Made by a program: the position numbers and the translations under genes. A model generated the notes under the pieces. It did no database searches and was not told the DNA's origin. It saw nothing but the letters and a program-made list of their open reading frames with translations. A stretch of 64,000 bases of DNA from NCBI GenBank assembly GCA_036898135.1, contig CM072512.1, forward strand, positions 7,495,484-7,559,483, read 5' to 3'. Positions 1-10,575 of this stretch are shown in pieces. Source of the stretch: Oncomelania hupensis. Lineage: Eukaryota > Mollusca > Gastropoda > Littorinimorpha > Pomatiopsidae. The number at the start of each line of letters is the position of its first letter. Position 1 is the first letter of the stretch.

Positions 1-200
1 TAGAGTACAGCCTCAGCGTCCCCTGCGTGGGATGTCTTTATTGTAAAGTGACTGGCTGGTGGAGAGCCTTCAGTTTTACCACTAGGGTTGTTTCAGCAGA
101 TCTTTTATGCGGGTCAGGGGTTGTCCGGTCCTGATTTGGCTCGGAAGAGTCCGCTGGATCTAAAGCAATAATGATGTAATGATGTAATGTAATGTAGACG
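1..200 (+). repeat. Dispersed repeat E, copy 1 (retroelement 3' end?)
   Basis: This segment recurs at 15708-15935 (first part and tail) and at 36467-36524 (tail only). Shared blocks are the opening tagagtacagcctcagcgtc, a middle block ending in agggttgtttc, and the tail tccgctggatctaaagcaa followed by short ATGTA-type repeats. A 5'-variable and 3'-constant pattern with a simple tail is typical of a retroelement 3' end. No coding capacity is visible. The left end is cut by the window edge. Confidence 0.6.
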
Positions 201-287
201 ATGATATTGAAAATTATTGGCTTTAGAATCCTCAAGATACTGAAAGTGGTAGCCCCAAAAGGGAAAGAAGATGAATATGGTTTTGTT

Positions 288-722
288 CAAAGGCGCTTGT
301 ACCTTGACACGTGAGCGCCTATGTCTGTGACGCGTCTCCCTTTAAGGTAAAGGTAAAGGTAGTCCCATAGTCTTGTGGCCGTAGGGGAGCGTGATGTTGG
401 AGATCACACTTATCTTGGGCCAGCGTAATGAGGGTGATGCCCAACTCTCTCCCTCGCTGCTTTACCTTCCCCACCCTCAAGAGAGTAGGTACTCAATCAC
501 AGTTGAGTCAACTGGGGGCGTTGTTGTTTGTCGCTTCACACCTTAGCGGTCACCCATCCCAGTGCTAACCGCACCGGACGGTGCTTCACTTTCGACACAG
601 TAGCGAGTGCTCCAACCACTGCACTATCCGACACCGTCTCCCTTTGGTTATCTATAATAGATAACCAAAGGGAGACGCGTCACAGGCATAGGCGCTCGCC
701 TGTCAAGGTACAAGCGCCTGTG
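288..722. mobile_element. Palindromic hAT-like MITE, copy 1, split by a SINE
   Basis: The left arm (288-343) and right arm (635-722) are near-perfect reverse complements with outer ends CAAAGGCGCTTG and CAAGCGCCTGTG. The element is bounded by an 8-bp direct repeat gttttgtt at 280-287 and 723-730. An 8-bp target duplication with CA..TG ends fits the hAT superfamily. The arms are separated by a SINE at 344-634. Related copies are at 52586-52716 and 56523-56838. It has no coding capacity, so any movement would need a transposase supplied elsewhere. Confidence 0.8.
344..634 (-). mobile_element. SINE with 5S-rRNA-like promoter segment
   Basis: The insertion is flanked by an 11-bp direct repeat cgtctcccttt at 333-343 and 635-645. 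Read on the minus strand it begins with a tRNA-like stretch around tagtgcagtggttggagcac. It then has a block resembling the internal promoter of 5S rRNA (gaagtgaagcaccgtc, then ggttagcactgggatgggtg), corresponding to the A-box and C-box of 5S genes. It ends in a TTTACC simple tail. A related, longer copy lies at about 43520-44240. The class assignment (SINE3-like or chimeric) is by eye. Confidence 0.65.
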
Positions 723-749
723 GTTTTGTTCGACAATTCACAAATGCGT

Positions 750-750
750 A

Positions 751-822
<72 letters not shown>
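750..822. repeat. (ATT)n microsatellite
   Basis: About 24 uninterrupted ATT units lie directly beyond the MITE right flank. AT-rich ATTT-type repeats continue to about 960. The rest, to about 1330, shows no recognisable gene apart from a short ttacactttattgtcc block at about 992 that matches the tail of SINE family D. Confidence 0.95.
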
Positions 823-1331
823 GATTATTGTAATTTTTAATTTATGTGTTTTACACACATTATTATTTAACGGTGATTTTTAAAGTTTTTAAATTTCATT
901 TATTATTATTATTTGTTTTATTTTATTTTATTTATTTATTTATTTAATCTTTTTTTAGGATGGTTGGGGGGAGAGGGGGGGAGAGGATTTTTTACACTTT
1001 ATTGTCCAGTCCATTTCCATTTCCTAATTTTCATTTCGTTTCATTATATTTAATTTTTCTACTAATAGCTGCAGCAGCACAGCCAAATCAGCAGCCATCG
1101 TGACGTGCTTATCGACGGTCGTATAGCAGCCAGACAGCAAGCCTTGACCTTGCAAGATTTCCATGGTAGCGGCAGACATGGAGTAAACGGCCTTCACCTC
1201 AACACCCATCCTCAGCTCCAACCGGCAGACTTACACGTGGAGAGATTTGGGATGAAAGGTCAAGATGATTCGAGGAGAGGTCAAGGTGAAGGTCGTTTCT
1301 ATGACAACAATATCGCAGAAGAAACAGGTAC

Positions 1332-1690
1332 ATTTATTTAGTTATTTATTTATTTATTTATTTATTTATGTATGTTATATCGTTTCTTTTTTTTTCTTTC
1401 CTTTTTCTTTCGTTTTTTAAAATTCTTTCTTGCTTTCTTTCTTCTTCCCTTTTTCCTCCTTTCATTTCTTTCTTTCTTATTTTGTTAAAACAAAAATAAC
1501 TATTTAAAAAAAAAAAACTTTTGCTGTGACGCACTTGTTGACGACGACGACGACGGTGATGATAATGATGATGACGACGATTGATGATGATGATGATGAT
1601 GATGATAATGATAATGATGACGACGATTATGATGATGAAGATGATGATGCGATTGAGGATGATGCGATTGAGGATGAGGATGCGATAACG
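1332..1690. repeat. Composite simple repeats: ATTT, TTTC-rich, GAY triplets
   Basis: (ATTT)n at about 1332-1368 is followed by a T/C-rich strand to about 1480. A GAC/GAT triplet run extends from 1539 to about 1690. The triplets stay open in several frames and give His-, Asp- or Ile-rich ORFs that I regard as artefacts of composition. Confidence 0.9.
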
Positions 1691-1795
1691 GTATTTCAAC
1701 GTCAGCAGGGAACGTGAACTTCGCCACTCGCATCCTTCTGGTATCCCCGTAAAACAAAACCAGCTCAGTAAAGGTCTTTTGCCGATGACGTAGAA

Positions 1796-2036
1796 TGAAT
1801 GACCATTGAGGTTTAACGTCCTCACCCGCTATTGGCCATAGGGTAGACGGGGGATAACCCTCCCAGGGGAAGAGGGAGGTTTAGGGACCTCTATCAACAC
1901 TGAACCACCAGAGCAATCCTACTGCTCAGAGGGACAGTGGAAAACATTCCCATCATTCTGTATATTGCCCATCACGGGATTCCAACTTGGATTATCAGTG
2001 TGCCAGACGAACGCTCTGCTACCTCTGGGCTACGGC
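1796..2036 (-). mobile_element. tRNA-derived SINE, family C, copy 1
   Basis: On the minus strand the head reads gcccagaggtagcagagcg (A-box-like), with a degenerate B-box in the ttggaatcccgtgatgggc block. The body ends in gttaaacctcaatggtcat. A second copy is at 33593-33750 and a 3' fragment at about 52262-52305, sharing gaggtttaacgtc and cccatcacggga blocks. The lower stem of a tRNA cloverleaf is degraded, so this is a SINE, not a tRNA gene. Confidence 0.65.
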
Positions 2037-2231
2037 GGTGGGACCGAAGCGTTGAAGGTTAAGCGATAACATCGCAGACAGTGGTTCGAACTTGGTTGAC
2101 GGCTTGGAATGCCGAGAGTTAATCGCCTGAATCTGATGCACAGGCCAGCCGCGTCTCTTACTCCTTCCACGAAATCTAGACTGTGCACGCGCGTCTTCCA
2201 TCTCCCGCATTTTAAAGCTCCTGACGCTCGT

Positions 2232-2435
2232 GCCCTCAACGGGTGAGTGCTAGCTATATATGAACACACCAGCAAGCACTAGGTCCTTTCTCCCCGCCAT
2301 GCCTTCGGGTCGCTCAGCATTGTGGTCAGTGGTCTGGAGCGTTAGGCCACGTGCCTAAGGCAGCGGCAGGCGACCGGAGTTTGACCCTGTTTCGGTTAGT
2401 GCCTTGAACAACTCTTGAACTGGAAAAGAGCTATA
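2232..2435 (+). mobile_element. SINE family A, 3' part, copy 1
   Basis: This copy contains the family blocks gacgctcgtgccctcaacgg, cagcattgtggtcagtggtc and the tail cttgaactggaaaagagctataaagaa. The family recurs at least ten times in the window on both strands and shares the 3' tail gagctggaaaagcgctata. The most complete copy, with a tRNA head, is at 17100-17527. The region 2440-2900 holds poly-A/T runs and no recognised gene. Confidence 0.8.
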
Positions 2436-2904
2436 AAGAAGAAAAAAAAAAGTCGTGAAAACTGGACATACTTTTTTTTTTAAATTTTAAGCACCGGTAT
2501 AAAGTCGATCAGTTGACTTCCGCCGAGTTGCGGATCTCCAGTGTTGTAGGCCTGCTAAGACTTCCATGTTTAAATGAGGCCTTTGAAACGCGCGAGAGAA
2601 GTTGGCTACCACCTTTTTTCTAAATAGGCTACTACTCTTGCAAAGTAGGATTTGGAAAGTTGTTAAGAACCCTAAGTCCACGTATTACAGAGCCACATAC
2701 CTTTTTTTTCAAATTCACAGTGAGTGTTGTCCCATATAACAGTTAAAAAAAGATTAAGTTTTAAGTACTATATTAAACTAGCGGCGGTCAACTGTTCACA
2801 GTACCATGCATAGAGTAGGGAAACATCACAGGCGCCCGTATGAGGATGTGAGCAAAGTGGAGTGATATCTGTATGCTTATAAATTAATACATTGTATTCG
2901 AGTT

Positions 2905-2905
<1 letters not shown>

Positions 2906-2948
<43 letters not shown>
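2906..2948. repeat. (GA)n microsatellite
   Basis: About 21 GA units lie immediately next to the LINE target duplication. Confidence 0.95.
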
Positions 2949-2951
<3 letters not shown>

Positions 2952-2974
2952 ACGCTATTCAGAGAGACACTGGC

Positions 2975-3478
2975 CTATCCTATCCTATCCTGTCCCGTAA
3001 CCCCAAGGGCGTAGGGGCACCACAGATGATCGTTTAACCAGCATACTCCATCTTTCTCTGTCCTCAGCAGCCCTGATGGCTTCGCTCAGTGTCAAACCAG
3101 TCCATTCTCGAATGTTGTCCTCCCACCTCTTTTTCGGTCTCCCTCTTCTCCTACCTCCTTGCACTGTGCCTTGCAGAATAGTCTTTGCAAGGCCTGATGA
3201 TCTGGTGACGTGGCCATACCATCGGAGTTTCCGTTTCTTCACCACTGTGAGCAGGTCATCGTGTTGTCCAATGGCTTGTGTGATGGTCTGTCGGACTTCG
3301 TCTTTGGTGATGTGTTGGGTATAGGAAATGCCCAGAAGTCTTCTGTAGCACCTCATCTCCATGCTTTGTATTCTTCGTTGGAGATCTGCTGTGAGGGTCC
3401 ATGCTTCGCAAGCATATAGGAAGATGGAGATGACAAGGGAGCGCAGCAGTCTTACTTTGGAATCTAGACTGATGGTCT
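2975..3478 (-). pseudogene. 5'-truncated LINE (GGATA-tail family), RT C-terminal region
   Basis: A 5'-truncated non-LTR retrotransposon whose minus strand encodes the region C-terminal to the RT catalytic core. Visible motifs are LRSLVISIFLYACEAWTL, RWYGHVTRSSGLAKTILQG, GRRRGRPKKRWEDNIREW and a C-terminus with SSVVPLRPWGYG. The insertion ends in a (GGATA)n tail at 2975 and is flanked by an 11-bp target duplication gagacactggc (2964-2974 and 3479-3489), so this is a complete, truncated-on-arrival event. The frame stays open for about 165 codons but lacks endonuclease and RT catalytic motifs, so it cannot be functional. Other copies are at 7640, 36526, 42186, 44572, 51421, 62405 and 63685. I cannot assign the clade with certainty. 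Confidence 0.9.
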
Positions 3479-3697
3479 GAGACACTGGCGCCTGTGGGAA
3501 ACATGGATTTGTGAAACACGCTGATACTAAACGACTATTTTGGTTTTCGTGTCCCTTTAGGAAGATCTCCGAGTACACTGGTTGACGCCTATCGCGTGCG
3601 GTTTGGTGACTGTGTCTGGTCTACTGTGTGCAATGATTAGATTCACATAGCAAATGAACAGTTCGTACCGCACCAACTGACGGCTGCAATCATATGA

Positions 3698-4513
3698 CTA
3701 TTCACTTTTTTCTGCTATCCTATGCACCAACGGGAATCCCCCATGTAAGAGGGGTAACTTTCCGTTACCGTGAAACGTACTTTCGAGTTCTTTCTCCGCG
3801 TATTGTTTATCCGAGTGTTTTGAGTGAGTTATTTCCAAATATTCAAGAATATGTCGAATCACATGAGAAAGCGTTGGTGGGAGCATCTGATGGATTTGAA
3901 GTCCCAGTTGTGACGGAGTGTTTACAGTGGGAAGACAACATGTGTCACTGGCCACCGGTATCGTACCCTCACATAGTCAACTACTTCGTGTTTTGTGAAT
4001 GTTGCGACTGCGAAGCTATGGAAAACCACAAGAGTCTTCAGGTCCTGTTTCACTTTCTGTCGATAATCGTTCTTTAATCGTTGTATCGCTAGCTCATCCA
4101 TCTGACGACTGGCGTTTTCGTGGTGGCTTCCTGCCGATCTTCACTTTACTGTCGTAACCAAGAAACAGCTGGGGAGATGGATTTTGAATGGTGGGCTCTC
4201 GGTCAGTAAAATGAAAGGAACAGACAAAAATTGTCTTCGGTGGACGTTTTAAATGTAGTTTTGACAGCCACTCTCTTATCTGGTCACTATTTGAAGGGGT
4301 GTGCAGTTAGTAGGACTCCTGACACACGCACTCTCCATGAACCATTGGGTAGTGATCAACGCACCTCCGAAGTCGCCACAAATACAGGCCTCTACGATTG
4401 TTTTTGCATCCTTTCACTGAGCATGTACTTCCTCCACCGTTTTTATACTTATCCCACTCGTTTTCTGGCTCTAACAATCGTCGTTTTTGGCAATTTGCCA
4501 TATTTAAAGTCAC
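3698..4513 (-). pseudogene. Decayed THAP-type zinc-finger transposon gene
   Basis: One minus-strand frame runs for about 270 codons from an ATG at 4511-4513, broken by four in-frame stops (codons at 4307-4309, 4094-4096, 4016-4018, 3977-3979). It encodes a THAP/C2CH-like finger: CSVKGCKNN near the start, a CxxH-type pair further on, then after the first stop VCSFHFTDREPTIQNPSPQL and LFLGYDSK. Such a finger followed by a CxxHF..GxPT..NPxPxLxxGY block is typical of the N-terminus of transposases of the ISL2EU/Harbinger-related kind and of THAP proteins. No DDE nuclease part is recognisable downstream. I read it as a long-dead transposase fragment; a THAP-domain host pseudogene is the alternative. 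Confidence 0.6.
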
Positions 4514-4689
4514 GCATCAAGCTTTGAGAAAAGCAAAACAAGCCAGACCGGAACATGGTTCCACTCTAACCTCGTTTTGATTTATAATGGCGATACCCAC
4601 GAGTTTTTATGAGAGGTGCCGGAAAGTTGTGAATAAACTCTGAACTGAAACCAATTAGCTCTCCAACCACAAAGGGACTCCCTATCTAT

Positions 4690-5012
4690 ATCTAGCGCAC
4701 TCCTTCGGATGAGAGCGTAAACCAAAGTTTAGTCTGTGGATGCACGCATTGCAGGACAATGACTTTAAAGATCAGGAAGCCCATGTCCTGGACGAGTTGA
4801 GTGCCACGCAGCTGCACAATGACACCCAGAAAGCACAAGGTCCCGGGTCGCCCAGGGTTATGCTCAGTCGTCTGGGGCGTCAGACGGTCCGCCTACGGCA
4901 GTAAGTGGGCACCTCGAGCGGCTTGTGTTAGATCCTGCATCGGCCAGCGCCTTCAGCAGCTCTTGAGCATGAAATGCGCTATGTAAGAAAGAGAAAATAG
5001 CAATGGTGCGTC
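4690..5012 (+). mobile_element. SINE family A, copy 2 (head missing)
   Basis: It starts at the ctccttcggatgagagcgta block and runs through gactttaaagatcagga and gtcctggacgagttgagtg to the tail agcagctcttgagcatgaaatgcgctatgt. The tRNA-like head is absent. (AATA)n follows at about 5075-5095. Confidence 0.8.
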
Positions 5013-5174
5013 TAATCACTTCGATGAAGAAAGCGTCAATAAAACAACCAACCAACCAAAACAGCTACATAAATAAATAAATAAATAAATACATAAAAGA
5101 TAAATAGATAAACAGTTTTTATTCCGACTCAGGTTAATAACTGAGGAGTCTCTTGATAATCAGAGTGACTATAT

Positions 5175-6049
<875 letters not shown>

Positions 6050-6079
<30 letters not shown>

Positions 6080-6135
6080 TATTATTATTATTATTGTTCT
6101 TTATTTTGTAACACTAATAATAATAAAATAATAAT
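6050..6135. repeat. (ATT)n / (AAT)n inverted microsatellites
   Basis: ATT units at 6051-6095 and AAT units from about 6117 face each other across a 20-bp spacer, ttctttattttgtaacac. The same spacer recurs at 6470-6488 after another ATT run (6396-6467), so the intervening SINE lies inside a locally duplicated microsatellite context. Confidence 0.8.
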
Positions 6136-6165
6136 AATAATAATAAGAAGAAGATGAAAGAAAGA

Positions 6166-6350
6166 AAGAGATTTCTCTTATATAGCGCACTTACAAGCTC
6201 AGAGAGCTTCTCAAGGCGCTGGCTCGTAATATCCAGCAATCACAAAATAGTTTGCTGTTGAAGTTTGAAGTCAGGATTCGAACCCACGTCGCCCAAGACG
6301 CACTCACACAAGTCGTGCGCTTTGACCACTGAGCTATCCCTGCCTATCCC
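6166..6350 (-). mobile_element. Short tRNA-derived SINE with family A tail
   Basis: On the minus strand a tRNA-like head, gggatagctcagtggtcaaa (A-box) and gtgggttcgaatcctga (B-box), is followed after about 60 bp by agcgccttgagaagctctct and the gcgctatataagagaa tail shared with SINE family A. It looks like a short family member in which the long central body of family A is missing. Confidence 0.75.
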
Positions 6351-6395
6351 TGAGGAAGAAGAAGAACAAGAGTATTATTAATCTTCTTCTTGTTC

Positions 6396-6398
6396 TTA

Positions 6399-6468
<70 letters not shown>

Positions 6469-6475
6469 GTTCTTT
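6396..6475. repeat. (TTA)n microsatellite
   Basis: About 24 units. CA-rich repeats with (CA)n runs follow between about 6610 and 6850. No gene is seen between 6490 and 7058. Confidence 0.9.
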
Positions 6476-7058
6476 ATTTTGTAACACGAAATACCAAACA
6501 TGATGTCTGCTCAAAGCGCCACATTCATTCATTCTCACGTAGTGCACAATGACATGCATTTCAATAAATCTAAAATTAAATAATTTAAATGAATAACAAA
6601 CTCATAAACAGACACACACACACACATACACGCACACAAAAATTATAAACGGAAGTTTATCACAAACATGTCGCTATAAAGAGATAAATTGTTTAAAAAA
6701 AAATAAAAAAAAAACACTAAGAAAAACTAATAAGTATTCAGCACCACACAACTATACCCACACATAAATCTACAAACATATACACCGCGTACAACCACAC
6801 ACACACACACACACCACGGACACACCCACACACACACACACACACATTCACCCACAGTAGCACAATGGCATTACACAACAACCCATCCACTCTTCTCATA
6901 GACCACCAGCACACAGGCTAACCAAGATCCAGCCAGCCAGCGACCGAATGGCAAGATTAGAACACATACTTTGAGAAGAGAAATAACTTTGTGACGTGTT
7001 GACGTGCGTTTTATCACCTTCCTAAACACTCACCCGTTCTTCCTCGCTAAGTATTTTT

Positions 7059-7415
7059 AATCGTTCTTAGATAGCGCTTTTCCGGCTCAAGAGCTGCTCA
7101 AGGCGCTGATCAATAAAGGATCTAACTTCAAGCCGCCCGAGGCGCCCACTTGCGGCCTAAAGCGCACTGTCGGACGCCCAAGGTGCCCACGTGCTGACTG
7201 GCTTTTGGAAGCACCGACTGACGTCCATGACCATTGAGCACAATGCTGGAAAGCCAGGAATTGGGGAGAAGGGACCCAGTGCTTACTGGGAGTTTTTAAT
7301 ATAGCCTGGCACTCACCCGTCTAGGACACGAGCGTCAGGATCTTTAAAGTCCGTGCGATGGAATGCGGCTGTGCACAGACTAGATCTCGGTTTATACTCT
7401 CATCCGAAGGAGTAC
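7059..7415 (-). mobile_element. SINE family A, copy 3 (head missing)
   Basis: Reverse-complement copy: tail complement ttcttagatagcgcttttcc at the left, then ctcaagagctgctcaaggcgc, cactcacccgtctaggac and ctcatccgaaggagta at the right. The tRNA-like head expected beyond 7415 is not present. Confidence 0.85.
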
Positions 7416-7561
7416 TAAAACTGTACCATCGCTTAGAAAAGGTTTGTTTAAAGCCCACATGTATGACTTAATAGTATCTAAAAGCATCCGTTGTTCTCTG
7501 TTACGTTATGAACACTCTTATCGTCACTTTGAACAGGTTTGTGAAGTGTTTAAACTTTAAA

Positions 7562-7562
<1 letters not shown>

Positions 7563-7624
<62 letters not shown>

Positions 7625-7637
7625 CAGTAGTAGTAGA
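7563..7637. repeat. (AGT)n microsatellite
   Basis: About 25 AGT units abut the 5' end of a LINE copy. A second AGT run (8888-8956) abuts its 3' end, so the LINE appears to have inserted into, or seeded, the same triplet array. Confidence 0.9.
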
Positions 7638-7639
7638 GC

Positions 7640-8882
7640 TGAAAATAATACTCAACAGGTTGAAACCCCAAGCTGAACAAATCATAACCGAAGAACAAGC
7701 AGGATTCAGGACAGGGCGAAGTAGGCTACAACTAAACAGTTCTTCAACCTCATAATAATCTGCGAGAAATATCTACAGCACCAAAAACATCTATATCACG
7801 TGTTCGTAGACTTCAAAAAGGCGTTTGACCGAATCTGGCATGCAGCTCTGTGGGCAACCATGAGAGTGTACCACTTCAGCCCTAAAATTATTGAAGTTAT
7901 CAAAAGCCTGTATGACAAGGCTACCAGTGCAGTCCTCCACAACAGCGCCATCGGAAACTGGTTCAGAACAACAATCGGTGTGCGTCAGGGATGCCTACTC
8001 TCTCCAACACTCTTCAACTTCTTCGTTGAGCCCATCATGTCAGATGCCCTTGCAGATCACGAAGGCACAGTCAGCATGGGGGATAGAGCAATCTCCAACC
8101 TTCGTTTTGCGGATGACATTGATGGATTGGCTGGAGAGGAACAAGAACTTGAACAGCTGGTACAGAGGCTTGACACCACCTCCAGAGCCTAGGAAATGGA
8201 AATAAGTGCAGAGAAGACCAAAATGATGACCAACAACACCAATGGCATCAACACGCACATCAAAGTCCAAGGCCAATCCCTCAACACTGTGCATAGCTTC
8301 AAATATTTAGGAGCCATTGTATCAGACTATGGGTCCCGATAGGAAGTCCTCTCCAGGATCGCACAAACGACTGCTGCCCGGGCGAGGATGAAGCCAATTT
8401 GGAATGACAGGACCATCAGCCTACATTCCAAGATAAGACTGCTGCGCTCCCTTGTCATTTCCATCTTCCTATACGCTTGCGAAACACGGACCCTCACTGC
8501 AGATCTACAACGAAGAATACAAAGCATGGAGATGAGGTGCTACAGAAGACTTCAGGGCATTTCCTATACCCAGCACATCACCAACGACGAAGTCCGACAG
8601 ACCATCACACAAGCCATTGGACAACACGATGACCTGCTCACAGTGGTGAAGAAACGGAAACTCCCATGGTATGGCCACATCGCCAGATCATGCAAGGCAC
8701 AGTGCAAGGAGGTAGAAGAAGAGGGAGACCAAAAAAGAGGTGGGAGGACAACATTCGAGAATGGACTGCTTTGACACTGAGCGAAACCATTTGGGTTGTT
8801 GAGGACAGGGAAAGATGGAGTACGCTGGTGAAACGATCATCTGTGGTGCCCCTACGACCTCCGAGTTACGGGATAGGATAGG
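7640..8882 (+). pseudogene. LINE RT fragment (GGATA-tail family), broken
   Basis: 5'-truncated non-LTR retrotransposon beginning inside the RT fingers. Visible blocks: AFDRIWHAALWATMRVY, GVRQGCLLSPTLFN (RT motif), FADDIDGLAGEE (catalytic aspartates), then LRSLVISIFLYACE, RRRGRPKKRWEDNI and the C-terminal SSVVPLRPPSYG, ending in (GGATA)n. Lesions: a frame change near 7722 relative to the copy at 63.6 kb, an in-frame TAG at about 8190, and another near 8340. It would have encoded reverse transcriptase for target-primed integration; this copy is dead. Confidence 0.9.
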
Positions 8883-8887
8883 ATAAG

Positions 8888-8889
8888 AA

Positions 8890-8956
<67 letters not shown>
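8888..8956. repeat. (AGT)n microsatellite
   Basis: About 22 units directly 3' of the LINE tail. Confidence 0.95.
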
Positions 8957-8957
<1 letters not shown>

Positions 8958-9098
8958 TACACTGCGAGAACATTTTCCTCACTGTTGGTTGGAACAATTA
9001 AGACCCAGATTCTATTTGTTTCCTTTATGGAAGTTGAAGTCTGAGAGATTATGGTGGCTTCAGAAGTTTTAAAATGGAAGGGGAATTCAAATGATTAA

Positions 9099-9317
9099 TT
9101 AATTTCACATACTATACCATGACTCAAAAGAGCAACGCCATAAACATTGCACTTTTGAGTCATGGTAAGTATGTTTATTAATAATAAATTTAGGGATAAA
9201 ATTTTAATATTAATTTCACATACTATACCATGACTCAAAAGTGCAATGTTTATGGCGTTGCTCTTTTGAGTCATGGTAAGTATGTTTATTAATAATAAAT
9301 TTAGGGATAAAATTTTA
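9099..9317. repeat. 111-bp tandem pair with inverted 21-bp core
   Basis: Two copies (starting at about 9099 and 9210) share the outer sequence ttaatttcacatac and the downstream agtatgtttattaataataa. Each contains a 16-bp inverted repeat taccatgactcaaaag / cttttgagtcatggta (9115-9130 with 9152-9167; 9226-9241 with 9263-9278). The 21-bp core between the arms, 9131-9151, is the exact reverse complement of 9242-9262. Everything else is direct. No gene is recognised from 9318 to 9775. Confidence 0.9.
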
Positions 9318-9779
9318 ACTTGTTCTTTAACCTGTGGAGACCGAAATTGGTTTGTGTTATTAATTTTCTCCTCTAGTACTACATTTTTTGAACACTCCAT
9401 TTTGTCAATTCTGCAATTGTCTGCCATCAAGGGATAAACACATTTTTAAAAAAATTCCTTATTCTTATTAATTATGCATCTATGCATCGCAACGGCTCTA
9501 AAAATATTAGAAAACTTTTCATCTTTAACTTCTCCAGGCTGTGTAATCGTATTTGTGTGACGAAAAGGTACCGCCATTGTGGAAATAATTATAGCAGTCG
9601 GAGATACGCTATCGATATCAACACTGAAAGCGGTCTAAAAGCCCTACTTGGCATAAAACCGTACTTTCTTACGAACTGGGCCGTTTTACTTCCAGCGGGA
9701 GATGTTTGTGCTAACCTGTGAAATTGGTTCTTTTAGTATAAGATTATTGAATGGGTATTGGTGCATACCTAGTGATTTG

Positions 9780-10575
9780 TTTCTTCTTCTTCTTCTTCTT
9801 CTTCTTCTTCTTCTTCTTCTTCTTCTGCTTCTTCTTCTCGCTCCTCTTCCTACAGTTCTCGTTCTTGTTCTTCTCCTTGTTCTTCTTCTGTTCAAAGCCT
9901 GGCTTTTGTTTTTAATGCTGTTGTTGTTCTTCTTCATCTTCCTTCTCCTCTTCCGTTTTTTCTTCTTCCTCCCCCTCCTCCTCTTTCTCCTCCTTTTTCT
10001 CATTCTATTTCTTCTTTCAAAGTTTCTTCTTCTTCTTCTTCTTCTTCTTCTTCTTCTTCTTCTTCTTCTTCTTCTTCTTCTTCTTCTTCTTCTTCTTCTT
10101 CTTCTTCTTCTTCTTCTTCTTTTTCTCCTCCTCCTAGTTCCCCCTCATCATCATCATCCCCTCTTCCTCTCCCCATTCTTCTTCTTGTTCTTTTTGTTCT
10201 TCTTCTTGCTCATCTTGTTCTTGTTTTTGTTCTTGTTCTTGTCCTTGTTCTTGTCCTTCTTCTTCTTCTTCTTCTTCTTCTTCTTCTTTTTCTTCTTCTT
10301 CTTCTTCTTCTTCTTCTTCTTCTTCTTCTTCTTCTTCTTCTTCTTCTTCTTCTTCTTCTTCTTCTTCTTCTTCTTCTTCTTCTTCTCCTCCTCCTCCTCC
10401 CCCTCCTCCGCTTCTCAGTTTTCTCCTTCTTCTTCTTGTTTCAAAGTTTTGGTTTCTTCTTCTTCTTCTTCTTCTTCTTCTTCTTCTTCTTCTTCTTCTT
10501 CTTCTTCTTCTTCTTCTTCTTCTTCTTCTTCTTCTTCTTCTTCTTCTTCTTCTTCTTCTTCTTCTTCTTCTTTCA
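9780..10575. repeat. Long (TTC)n polypyrimidine tract
   Basis: About 800 bp of nearly pure pyrimidine on the plus strand, mainly TTC/CTT units, longest runs at about 10025-10125, 10257-10386 and 10455-10573. Leu-, Phe- and Ser-only ORFs on plus and Glu- or Arg-only ORFs on minus are composition artefacts. The mirror symmetry would permit triplex (H-DNA) formation. Confidence 0.95.

Noticed and set aside
3694..4077. 127-codon plus-strand ORF
   Set aside because: No family resemblance, and it overlaps a minus-strand frame with a recognisable THAP-type finger and decay pattern.
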